The notes beneath the pieces are model-generated. The model was not told the DNA's origin. It saw nothing but the letters and a program-made list of their open reading frames with translations, and made no database searches. The position numbers were made by a program, and so were the translations under genes. Below are positions 13,401-43,690 of a DNA stretch of 64,000 nt, piece after piece (position 1 is the first letter of the stretch; every line of letters starts with the position of its first letter). Source of the stretch: Pyrocephalus nanus (lineage: Eukaryota > Chordata > Aves > Passeriformes > Tyrannidae); contig CM076265.1 of the NCBI GenBank assembly GCA_038380795.1, positions 3,584,001-3,648,000 of the forward strand. The letters run 5' to 3'.

Positions 13401-14519
13401 TCCTGGCTCTGCCTGAGCACTTACATTTTCACTTTCAGTTTCTTAAGAGTTTTAAAAAAATACACCCTCCCCAGTCAGAATTTTCTGGTTACCTTCTTCC
13501 TAATACCTAAACATGAAAGAGTTAAAACATGGAAAACTGTACAAAAACCAGGATGCTGAATGTAAACTTAGCATTTTTGCATGATAAGCCTGCCAGTTTT
13601 GCATTCTAGATCTGCAGCAGCATTCCTTTGGAAGGACAGGGAGCAAGGCTCGTTGTCTGGCATTGTGTACCACACTTGCATTTCTGGGATCAGATGAACA
13701 CGTGACACTGCCAGTCTGCATTCTGCCATCTTAACGGGCCTGAAAGCAAGAGGCAATTCAAATATAAAAGTGTTTTAAGAGGTTCACTTCAGTGATTTTT
13801 TTTTGTTTTGTTTTAAATCTGTAACGCGACTTTTTTAAAGACTTCTATGGATTTTATTGATATAATTCTTGCTCCAACAAAATGAAATTAGAAGTAAAAC
13901 TTACTCTGACCGTGAAGAAGATTGTAGGGAGCAGAATATTGTACAGAAGACTGTAGTTTGGGTCAGTGGATTTGCTTGGGCATGTCTTATATTTGTGCAG
14001 TAATAGTGATTTTATTACATAGAAAATGAGATACACCTATGTTTTCAGACCAGTGGTCTGTGTATTCTGGAATTCTGTTGCTGGAGAAAATCTACCACAG
14101 CAAAAGTTTGCACGTTGGTGGCTTCTGGTGCAGGTTCCTTCCACCTTTGCACAGCTGATATCTGTTTTTATTCTACATGGATACAAACCTTTACTGGATA
14201 ATTTAGAGCCCTTGTGGATATTTTTCTGCTGATCCATTCTTAAATACTCTTAATATTTTTTACATCAACTGTGGCATATGATTCCAAGGGTAATTAAATG
14301 TATTCTGGGTTTAAACCCCCCCACTTTTATATTTACATCAGTCTTTGTCTCAAAGGGGGTGGGGATTTCCTTGCTCTTCTCTAGCGAGGCAGGGCATTAG
14401 AAACTTCTGGCTGCTTCTCTTCCTTTATTTACTATATAATTTGAGTAATGTTACTGATCATTCATTCTTTCCAGAAGCTTTGTAGTTCTAACCAGGCTTT
14501 CTTCTTGTACCCAAGTCTC

Positions 14520-14720
14520 TTGAAGTCTTTAATTTATATTGTTCTTTTCTGCGTCTTTTCTATTTGATGTATCCTTTTTCAGATGGGGGTGACCAAAACT
14601 GAACACAGAATTCAAAAGTGAACACACACTATTCAAGGTGAGGGAATATCACTAGTTTTATATAAGGCATAATATTTTTTTTTTGTATGTCTTTGTTCTT
14701 TAAAAATAAGTACTGATGTC
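14520..14720 (-). mobile_element. Decayed CR1-family LINE fragment (3' region, antisense)
   Basis: The + strand reads TTTTTCAGATGGGGGTGACC, AAAACTGAACACAGAATTCA, then GTGAACACACACTATTCAAGGTGAGGG and TTTTATATAAGGCATAAT in order. This follows the widespread amniote CR1 consensus that I recall (gatggggtgacc-agaactgcacacagtattcaaggtgtgg-tttatatagtggcat), which is the reverse complement of the element's coding direction. Both ends are eroded; the match may continue weakly to about 14900. Confidence 0.65.
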
Positions 14721-17286
14721 CTGATTATTTTTGCTCCCAATTGTAAAATATTTTTTTTGAGTAATCTGTAAAGTTATCTAGATTTTCCATTGAAAAGTTA
14801 ATTTATAACAGTAATTCTTGTGAGTAATTAATTAATATTATTGCACATTAATTTTCACAGTGGTTTGCTCTGCACCATGTATGCTCTGCTTCCTGTTGTT
14901 GTGTTGATCTAATTGCATATTTGAAATTCCTTCTGAAGACCATCATGAATGCACTGTAGAGCCAACTGTTCTTTGTATCATTCACAGGTTTTGTCATTAC
15001 ATGGTTCCTTCCCATTTCATCCTTCAGATGACTGAATTGTACTTGCCTGTGATTTTTTTTTTTTTTTTGGAGTATTGCCACCTTGACTTGGATCCCTCTA
15101 GCCCCGAGTCTTTCCTGTGTTCTTGCAGATCTTGTAGACAGGTTTGCATTTCTCCATGTTCACAATGAAGATTGGTAGTTGAAGAGGATGAATTGTACAT
15201 TGAATACTCATCAGAACGCTCATTACCATATCTCATTAACTTATTCATGACATCTAATCCTCCTCTTGTTTAGAAGAAGAATTATACATCCCACAGCCCT
15301 CTGGTTGTTCCTTTCAGAAAGTGCATGCTTGCATTTTGCTGGTGATGGTAGTGGGGGGAAAGAAGTGTTACTCTCAGATTGGTATCTGGTTTGACTTTGA
15401 CTCTTGCAAATTGGATTCATTTACTTGAGTTCTCCATAGCGTGACTTTGACCAGGTCATTAATAAAAAAAACAAACAAACAAAAAAACCCACCAAAACAC
15501 CTCCCCTTTCGATGACTTCCTTGCAATAATATTTATTATAGTGTGTATTTATTTATTATAGTGTGTTGTATCCAGAGCAGATCATTGTTAGGCATTGTCA
15601 CCATGAACAGAGGTAAACAAGGGTACTAAAGTTTGGCTTACATGAGAAGAGTGTAAATTTTGTGTAAAATGCTTATGTTAGAAGCATTGTATCCATTTAC
15701 CTTCAAATATTTGAATATATGGAACCCAAAATTGATGGAGAACCAGTATTAAAATTCTTATGGCTGAAATTTCAGAGTTAAAATAGCTTGATGAGGATTC
15801 TCTGCCTGTTTGGAAAGAATTTTTTGGCAAAAGCTCCAACAAAGAGCTGCCAGTGCCAAGGATATGCCAGCATTCCTGGTGTCCTGCATCTTCAGAGGAG
15901 GCAGGAGCACTCTGGGGAATGGAAATAGCTCCATGTTCCTCATGTGGCACAGTTGACCTTCCACTTACAGCGTGGAAGTTGGTTTGGGTGGGGAGTAGAG
16001 AGGTTCTGTTCTTGGGAAGGATTCCCACAGATGAGTTGAAGGGAGTGGGGGACATGAGGGGAGCATGACTTCTTCTGTTCTCCTCACTCTTTTTGGAGGG
16101 CAGCAGCCTGGTGGTCAGTAAATAAACCAGTGGCAGATCCATTGTACTGCCAGGAGAGAAAGGGAATAAAAGTGGCTCAGTCTTGACTCTCATTTCCTTG
16201 ATACGGGAGGGGGGTCTGTGCAGTTCGATTACGTTGTAGGGAACCTGCAGCGGGAACATATTTGAGAAATTATTCCTGCATTCCACTGAATCTTTTAGTG
16301 AAATGAGTGGTTCTGGGAAGCTGCTGCTTTTGTTGGTTTATGCTGTTCTGCAGTTGTTATGACGTGCATTAACTGTTGGGTTTCAGCTTTTTCGTGGAAA
16401 TTCTGCTCTAAATTAGATTCCTAACCAACGATTTCTAGGCAATTACCATGTGAAATGGCTGGACTCCTTACAGTTTTCTGTCATGAGTTACCTTTTCAAT
16501 ATGGGTAATTTTGGCTCTTCATTCTTTGTTCTCCAGTGTTTCTGTTACTGTGCTAAAGTTTTGATTTTTTTTTTTTTTAATAGTTCTTGCTTGGGGTTTG
16601 TTTTGTTTTTGTTTTTTAAATCCTCCCTCAAGGAACTATTTAATTTTTCTTCGAATTTGTTTATTTTGTTGCTTCACTCCAAGCTGAATGGACACACTGA
16701 AGCTAAACTATTTTATGAAATGTTCTGGTCTTTGAGCAGTTTAATGGAACAAATTGTATGGTTTCTTTCCTCATAAGCTTACAAAAACTTGTAGAATACC
16801 ACATGAATTCATGGTCTGTGATGTAATAAATAGAAATGTGACTATGCAAACAAGCAGCTGAAACAGATATTCATTTGCATCTTTATTCTTTTTAGATATT
16901 TACAATTGAAAAGTCTGAGCTGTGCTGTGTAAAGTGAGAAAGGAGCATTTCCAGATGTTTTAACCTAGGAATTTTTGCTTAGTAACGTGAATCTTTTCAC
17001 TGTAGTAATACTGCATTCTGAATTATCAATTAAGTTTTCTGATAACATTTTTAATTAATGCTTAATGAACATTGATAAGAAGGAGATTGATGCTTTCTCC
17101 GTAAACTCTTGCTTTTAATTTGAGTATGTTTAAGTAAGATTTGGTGTCCTTTGGAAAATTCTGGTGGTGTCCTTGCTGATGCCTTGATATGAGATAACAG
17201 ATGCTATTTACAGAGCTGGGGACTGTGTAGCTTCTGGTGCACTGAACATCTTGTAATCTGTTGGAAAAACCAAACAGTGGTGTCTC

Positions 17287-17303
17287 TGTGTGTGTGTGTG
17301 TGT
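17287..17303. repeat. (TG)n microsatellite
   Basis: Short TG dinucleotide run in the HIPK3 intron. A similar short run is at 18261-18276. Confidence 0.85.
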
Positions 17304-18089
17304 TGCTGTTTTGAGAGAGAGAAGTACTGAGTTACACTGGGGTTTTTTTTGAGTAATCTGATGTTAAAGTGACTGTTGGGACATCTGGAGTTCCTGCCAC
17401 TCTGATGTCTTTGGCTGTAGTTAGGAAAGGGAATGCCTTCCTTTTAAGCTGCGTGGAAAAAAATATTTCTTACATGAGAAAAGAGCTGTGAAAAGATCAT
17501 CTTAAAAAATAAAAACTGAAAAATCACTCCCTCCACTTTAACACTTTTCTCCCTGGTTCTCCAAGTGGATTCTAACAGGGAGTTGAAAAGAAGGGAAAAC
17601 AGAAAAAGGTGCTTCTGAGCATGACATTACCAAACTTCCCTTTATCAAAAATGTTTGAGCTGGTTGGTTAAGACCAATCTAAATGTAATCAAACTCAGTC
17701 ACAGCTCTCCTGGAAGGTTTGCTGTGAGGGAGGTGCCCCATTTTAAGGACTAACATGAAATGTGGGTAGGACACAGTGAACCTGAAAGAGCAGCAACTCC
17801 TCACCTTCCTCACCCCAAGCTAGCCTGAAAATGTTGTTTGTTTTTATTTTTGTTCACTGTACTGTAGTTATGGTGCAGGTAGCACACTGATTTCCTTTCT
17901 GCACGGTAGGTCAGGTGTTGGGAAGTGAGGGGCACAGGTCTTGCCTCTCCTGAACCGCGTCCCTTTTCCTTAGACTTATCGGCGCTTTTCTTGGTGCCCA
18001 GGCAAAACTAAAAAATTCCTGTATTTTGATATACACTAAGCATTCTCTCTATCTTCCTTTTTTTATTTTTTTTTCATTGTATCCACCCT

Positions 18090-18410
18090 TATCCTTCTAT
18101 TATTTGCAATGCTGTCCCTCAAAAGAGACGAGCGACAGACCGGCCGACTGCGGCTATTTTTATACGGCGTGCATATTAACCATTGAGTAGACCTAAGAGG
18201 TTTTAAAGAGCTTATTTTAGCAGCAGCATTTGTTAAAGCCCCTGTATCCATAGGGGCTCTGTGTGTGTGTGTATATTCATTAACTATTCAGGGCTGTAAC
18301 ATAATACAACAAAAGGAAGTGTATTTTAGCAGAGATCTGTAACAACCGTACGCAGACTGGCACCCGGCCAGCGGGTCAAGGCAGACGTTTCTCGCTGCTA
18401 TTTCTAGTCT
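18090..18410. promoter_or_regulatory. Candidate conserved noncoding element in HIPK3 intron
   Basis: This patch retains many CpG dinucleotides (for example GACGAGCGACAGACCGGCCG at 18127-18146, then ACGGCGTGC, and CGTACGCAGACTGGCACCCG) in an intron where CpG is otherwise scarce. It includes CTATTTTTATA at 18154-18164, one base off a MEF2 site. Preserved CpG outside a promoter island is typical of constrained sequence. There is no ORF or RNA fold that I recognise. Confidence 0.35.
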
Positions 18411-20113
18411 TGTGGCATCTACAGATATTGAATTTGTTTCTCAGATGACAAAACTGGCTGATTCTTCCTGCAGTGTCACGATCCCACGTTGCAGAAATAC
18501 GTTATGTTGGATCCCCCAGAAGTTTATTGCAATCACATCTTTGGGGCTGGGTGGAAAACTGAGCCTCTCCGGTTTCACTGCCAGTGGGGTGAGATTTATC
18601 CTTCGAGTAATGGCATCTGAAATGGTTTGTGGCAAGGATGGGAAGAACTGAAGTGCTGGCATGAATGGAAAGTATGTAAATATTTAACAGAATATCCAGA
18701 AGTCTTGGATTTTCCCCGTAGCAGAAGCCTGAGCGGCTTTGCTGGTCAGAGATGGGGCAGAGCATCAGGAGTCCTTCCCTTGGTGCTGAACGTGCCTCCT
18801 TGGAGCTTGGAGTGTGTCTGTGGACAGTTTCTACCAACTACCCCTTGTGAAAGGGGATGGAGATGCTTCAGCTCTTGGTCTGCTGTATAGCTACAAAATA
18901 GCCTCTCTGTCCCAGCGTAGCATAAAAATAGGGTTTTGCTCCCAATCCAGTACATGTCGGTGATTTAGAGAATATTTTGATAAAGTTTAATGTTGGAGGA
19001 GAATAAGATACGTAGGAATTCACCACGATCAGAGAGTCTGGTTTGTATGTGGAATGTCAATAGTCAATACACCAGGATGTGCTGCTGAAGCACAAGATTT
19101 GTAACCTTTTACTTATCACACCTTACCTGCCCAGCTGGGTGCTCCTGCTCTGCCCAACTGCAACAGGAATTGGCTTTAACCACCTTCCTACTGTTCTGTG
19201 ACACGCTGAGCTAACAACAAATTGCCTGCTTTAAAAGTACATCCCTTTATATAGTGTGATCATTTAAATAATACTTTACATCTCCAGGCATCCCTCTGTG
19301 TTAGAATGCAGATATAAATTCATTATTTTTCCTTTTGTTAATAGCTTGAATGAGCCGGGAGGGAAGGTTTTAAACGAACAAATGCAATGAAAATAGGTAT
19401 TTGTGAAATACTTGGGTTGGTTTCACGTGATCAGAAATGCTAAAAGCCCCTTTAGCAGCTGTGTCAATACCAATTTTACTGGTTCTTGAGTGCAGAAATA
19501 AATTCAGATGCTGTTGGTTAAATAATTCACATTTGTTTTAGGTGATAAATAACACCTGCTCTGTTCAGCAAGTGCAGTGTTTTCATTTGAGTGATTTAAA
19601 AATTGATCACATTGAACTGATTTGAGTACATTAAGGGATTTGCAGTCAAGTAATTAAATTGATATTTTAAATAGCTTTAAGTGTACTGCCCAGTTGGGAA
19701 GTGAGAAGTGGATTTTCTGATGAAACTTTTAGTTTGGTTTTTTGTTTGATACAAAAGACTGTTATTTTTTTTAGAATGTACTTAAAGACATGTAATGTTG
19801 AATGGATGAATCATCTGAGATATAGTGGAGGAAAGGGATAAGTGTTGAATCAGGGACATAAGTGATTTTCATGTACATAGCAAACTGTAGGATATTTCCT
19901 ACATGCTTGTAGGAAGAAAACCACCTTGGAGCTGCAAAACGTTACCACAGATTATTTATAGAAAAATGCGATTTCTGATGCTATGGTTTTATTGAAATAA
20001 TTAGCCTTCGTTATCAAATAACAGATTTTATTGTTTTGTTTTGTTGTTGTTGTTGTTATGTTGGATTGTTGAATTACCTTTTTTTTTTTTCCCAAGGAAA
20101 AAAACTTCAGTAA

Positions 20114-39338
<19,225 letters not shown>

Positions 39339-41486
39339 GAGCGCACCGAGGGCGCTCCATGGCTGCGGGAGTTCGGAGCTGAGCAGGAAACATGGTATTT
39401 ATTATGAATATTAGCCATGGCACAACGGGGAAAAATTATTTTTTTGAATCGTGTAGACTTGGGTGCAATTTAAACAACTCTCTGAGCTTTAAAAGAAAAA
39501 AAAACAACAAAAAACAAACAAACTCACTTTTAATGTGTTTTGCACATTTGGTATAACTTGTCTTTGGTCATGTTATCTTCTTATATAGTAACTTTAGACA
39601 GGTGACTTATGGGAGCAGAAATCTGGTTTTGCTCCTGCTATTTTTTATAAAATTGCCTTCTAACTAGTGCAAGACACGTCTACATTTGGGAAGCCATTCA
39701 GTGTACAGAACTCTAGAGCAACAGATGCACATGTGTCAGCAGTACAGTGTAGGAGTAACTTGTTTGTATTGCGTATCTTGGTGTTTAAATGTTGAGTCAC
39801 TTATCTAAAAGTTGAGCTGTTGTTCTTCTTCACATTGCATGTGTCTTTTGCATGGGCGAAGGAAAAAAAAGAGAAAAGCCTAAACATTGCTCTTAAATGT
39901 TGTTGTCCTAATAATCTCAGCTGCATTGTAAACTGTTCCCACACATAGTGCCTTAAATATTTGAGGTTGTTAATGTTATTTACTTATATATAAATGTTGA
40001 GGACTGCAGCACTTAAAAACTTCAGATCTGCTGATTTTTTGGTAGCGTAATGCTCATTTTGGGTTTTTGTGTGGTATGATTTTAGTATTGGGTGTATTTT
40101 CCTTACCGAGAGGGCAGCATGTTTTGCTGTAGCCGAATTTTGCTGTCTTTGTTTTTCCCCCCAGAATGATCTAGCTTCAAGACAAGACTTTAGTAGTGCT
40201 TAAGAGAAGTTGATTCAGTAGCTGTTGAGTAGTGACACACAAGACAGTATTTCATACTGGTAAATGGAACTGCAATACCACCTAAGTAGTTTATTTTTAA
40301 AAGTGTTTGTCTAATTGGATAAAATAAAATGTTTTAGAGGTGCAGTAGGCATGACTGACTAGCTAATGAGAGGAAAAGCCCAAGTGCTCATTGATCCATG
40401 ATGTGGTTTCATCTTAGCTTGAGCAAACCATGCAGTATTTAATAACTAGTAGCAGAATATTTACTATTGAAGCTTGAAGAGATGTGAGTTCTTTGTGTGC
40501 AATCTTTCATTTATGCATGGGAGAGATTTTAGCCTTTTTTTTTTTGTTTGTTTTCTTTTTTTACATGATAGTATTTGTTTTAGCCTGTTGCGGGTGTTTG
40601 CTTATTTAATACATTCCGTCAGGGACGTAAATTACATGCTTTTTGCATTCATTTTTCTTTTTTCTTTTTTTTTTTCTTCTCCTTAGGAAGTGTGTCTTTT
40701 TGGTTTTATTTTTTTTTGTTTTGTTTTGTTCAAATGAAGTTGCTTTTTGCGGCACCAAAGACTTAATCATCCATTTCCTATAAAAGGTAGCTACTTTTTC
40801 ATAGACCTCAAGTAAACTGTAGTGTAGAGATGGGATTTACAGAAGGTTTTAAGCTGAGGCCGTGTTTTAGCTTATGGGCAAGTAATAAATTGTATCATTT
40901 ATCTTGAATGTATCATAGATAAGCTGCTATATAATGATTGCCACTTCAGATAGCTGTGAAATTAGGTGATTTTAACTAGTTCTTTCTTAGCCTTCTAATT
41001 TCTGTACAAGTCTAATTACATGAAATAGAAGCCGGGTTTGGGGTTTGGTTTTTCTTTTTGTGTTTTTTTTTTTTTTTTTTTTAATTTTTAAATTTTTATT
41101 TTGTTTTCATGTTTGAAGTGTCGTAACTACTATACTGTAAATGATGGAAGATGATTGCGTATGTTTTTTTGGGGTGTGTTATTTGCATCAGTATTTTATC
41201 TCCATTAACTTTGAGCTCATCACTGCATATAAGTGGATGTATTGATGTAACTTAATTTTTTTTTATGTTTTCATATTGGCATTGTGTAGACACTTAAGAA
41301 GCTGCATCTTGCAGGCTTGACTTAACTTTTTTTTAAAACAAAATCTGGAATACAATCCTTGCAATGTTGACTGGAATAAGAGTGCAAAGCATTTGAGTTT
41401 AACTCTGTCAATAAGCTAATAACTGGTAATCTTTTTCTTTACTCCACTAACACAAGCAGTGTTTTATTTAATGAATGTCTGAATGA

Positions 41487-41492
41487 AATAAA
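41487..41492 (+). terminator. HIPK3: Candidate proximal poly(A) signal AATAAA
   Basis: Canonical hexamer in the HIPK3 3' UTR, followed by a T-rich stretch at 41508-41518. Confidence 0.4.
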
Positions 41493-41872
41493 TGTGCCTA
41501 CATTTGATTTATTTTTTAAGTAATAACTAAAATACAACAGTATTAGATCATAAAATAAGAAAAAAAAAAAAAAGAAAATACCAGCAAGTACATTTTTAAT
41601 CACACTGAAAATTAAGAAGCCTAACTTTTCCCACGAGTTTCAGTGTTTTTAGCAATCAACTCTATGCATTTTGTACGAGTGTGTGTGTATAAAGTATACA
41701 TTAGAAACTAGGGAGTGTCCTGATGAATTTGAAATCTTATCAATCAACGCATCTGTAAAGCCTAAACATGGGGAGCCGAGGCAGTGCTCAAATTGGACGT
41801 CCACCTTACCACTCGTGCTGTGTGGTCCAGCAGACAGTTTTCTGTTCACTCCCTTGTGTTGGGAAGGGGACA

Positions 41873-41894
41873 TTTTTTTTTTTTTTTTTTTTTT
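41873..41894. repeat. Poly(T) run of 22 in 3' UTR
   Basis: Homopolymer within the HIPK3 3' UTR. Others follow: T21 at 42032-42052 preceded by an A-rich tract 41981-42030, A17 at 42398-42414, and a T/C run at 42830-42867. Confidence 0.9.
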
Positions 41895-41980
41895 GGTGCT
41901 CCCTCCATTGCAGGCAATGGACACACCAAGAACCACCAATGCAAACGGAACGGAGAACGTGAGTTTTGTATCGCGATGAC

Positions 41981-42052
41981 AAAAAACCAAACCAAACAAA
42001 CAAACAAAAAAAAAAACCACAACAAAAAAACTTTTTTTTTTTTTTTTTTTTT
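41981..42052. repeat. A-rich tract abutting T21
   Basis: Fifty bases of A and C (with an A11 run at 42006-42016) run directly into 21 T. In RNA the A and U stretches could pair as a hairpin. The A-rich part could also cause internal oligo(dT) priming in cDNA data. Confidence 0.85.
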
Positions 42053-42509
42053 CTGGGGCCATGGGGATCATCGTTGGTCTGATGTATTTACTGTACTTTC
42101 TTTTTGCTGTGCTTAAGGTTTTAAGCTGATGTGCTTGTTAAATTGACACGATTATCTGTATATCACACCCGTACCCTGTCGTGCGCAGGAAGGAGTTGCT
42201 GTAAATGTGCCCCCAAATTAGATCTGCTGCTCTTTCTGTGTATTGTCACTTTAGAAACGTCTGCATTTCAAAGAAGGAAACATTTGGGATCCTGCCACAG
42301 CTTAAATTCAATATGCCAGGTAACTTTACCCCCCTCCTGCAATACACTCTGAGAGAACGGGCTCTTGTCACTGCAAGTGTCCGTGGCCCATCTGCAGAAA
42401 AAAAAAAAAAAAAAGAAAAAAAAAAGCTTTCAGGGCGAGGGCCTTTTCTGTGAAAAAAGTCGTCCTCTGAGAAGCATTTATACATTATACCGTTTAAATG
42501 CCTTTTTTA

Positions 42510-42515
42510 AATAAA
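42510..42515 (+). terminator. HIPK3: Candidate poly(A) signal AATAAA (likely main or penultimate site)
   Basis: AATAAA in TTTTTTAAATAAAACACTGC. The tract after it (42590-42650) is T/G-rich. Good hexamer; use is inferred. Confidence 0.5.
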
Positions 42516-43122
42516 ACACTGCATGACTACGGAATTGCATATCTGCATATTACTTTAATTTGCAAGATTTTATATGAATTTCTTGTGTTCGGTTTTTAAC
42601 TTTACTTCAGGGTGTTTTATTGGTCAAATATGCTACTGTATTAACTTTTTGGGGGGGGAGTTTTAATTTTTAAATTTTCTGTTTTTACTGCTAACTAACT
42701 TGGTTTGTGTTAAGTAAAAGTTAAATCACACTGCAAGCTGTAGGAAGACTTGTTCTAGAAACACCCAGTGATAGAGACTTGATTAATAAGGTTGAACTGT
42801 TACTGTTTAACAATTTGTAGACTTGTGGCTTTTTTTTTTCTTTTTTTTTTTCTTTTTTTTTTTTTTTGCTTTGGATTTCTATGCTACACTAGTTCGCCAT
42901 GTAGCAATTGCACTGTGCAATATTACAATATGAGGACTGGGAAAATTTTTTATGGATGTAATGTCTCTTACAGTTTGCGATAGTATTTCTTTCTAGTTCT
43001 CAGTGATTTAAATGTGACCAAGCCTTCTGTACTTTGTCACAAAAAGCGGGTTTTCCAGGTGACTATTTTGGTGAGTGTCAAAATAAGAATTTATGGTGTA
43101 TTACTGTCAAGATTCACTTTGA

Positions 43123-43128
43123 ATTAAA
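43123..43128 (+). terminator. HIPK3: Candidate distal poly(A) signal ATTAAA
   Basis: ATTAAA, followed within 30-70 bases by TTTTGGTGGCTTTTATTTTT and further T/GT-rich sequence, a good downstream element. Confidence 0.5.
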
Positions 43129-43429
43129 ATATATATTGCAGCAGATGACTTTTGGTGGCTTTTATTTTTATGTTTTATTTTATTTTTTGTTTGTTACCTC
43201 AAGGCTGGGTTAAGGCAAAAGATGATGAAAACTCCCTGAGAGGGCTCTAAAATTCTGGTGTAATCGTTTCTCTAAGCTTCTTTCTGAAATTTTAAATTCC
43301 GTTGGCTTCCAAGGCTTGCTTCAGAGAGAGGCCTTGAGATTCAGCCTTTAGTGTAGCCAGACCTTGAAGGATGTTTGTTCTGGATGTCCTACTTTCACAA
43401 CCTTTGAAGGAGGTTACCTGGCCCAGATA

Positions 43430-43690
43430 CCAGCAGACACCTCTCTGCTGCCGGAGTTCGTACCGAGCCCGTGGCAGCTGCTGCCCGGGCCAGCAGGCAG
43501 GAGCTCCCGCTGCCACAGATGGCCCCACGTGGTCGGTGGCTCCAGATGGCCACCTGGTATGGATCAGGAGCCCGTGGAAGGCAGTGCTGTTGTCAGCCAA
43601 ACGTGCTCGCTCTGCCGTGGGGTCGCTGAAATGCGGTGGCCTGGAAGCTGCGCGAGGCGGGCGGCGCAGGCGGGCACGAGAGGGGAGAAT
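43430..43690. other. GC-rich, CpG-bearing patch just beyond HIPK3
   Basis: About 260 bases of GC-rich sequence with several CpG (for example GAAGCTGCGCGAGGCGGGCG at 43646-43665) between AT-rich flanks. It has open frames of 113-138 codons on both strands, as GC-rich DNA often does. AATAAA follows at 43717. It could be a small CpG island, an enhancer, or an exon of an unknown transcript. Confidence 0.45.

Larger units (their letters stand above)
39339..43150 (+). other. HIPK3: HIPK3 3' UTR (end estimated)
   Basis: AT-rich and without ORFs of note. It contains ATTTA-type words (for example TATTTATTATG at 39390-39400) and several homopolymer tracts. Poly(A) signals that could end it include AATAAA at 40323, 40884, 41487 and 42510, and ATTAAA at 43123. 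The last has a T/GT-rich downstream stretch (43150-43200) and would give a UTR of about 3.8 kb, in keeping with the long HIPK3 3' UTR known in mammals. Which site is used cannot be decided from sequence. Confidence 0.7.

Noticed and set aside
16220..16240. tRNA-like GTTCGATTAC word
   Set aside because: No matching acceptor stem, anticodon arm or A box nearby. No tRNA gene is seen anywhere in the window.
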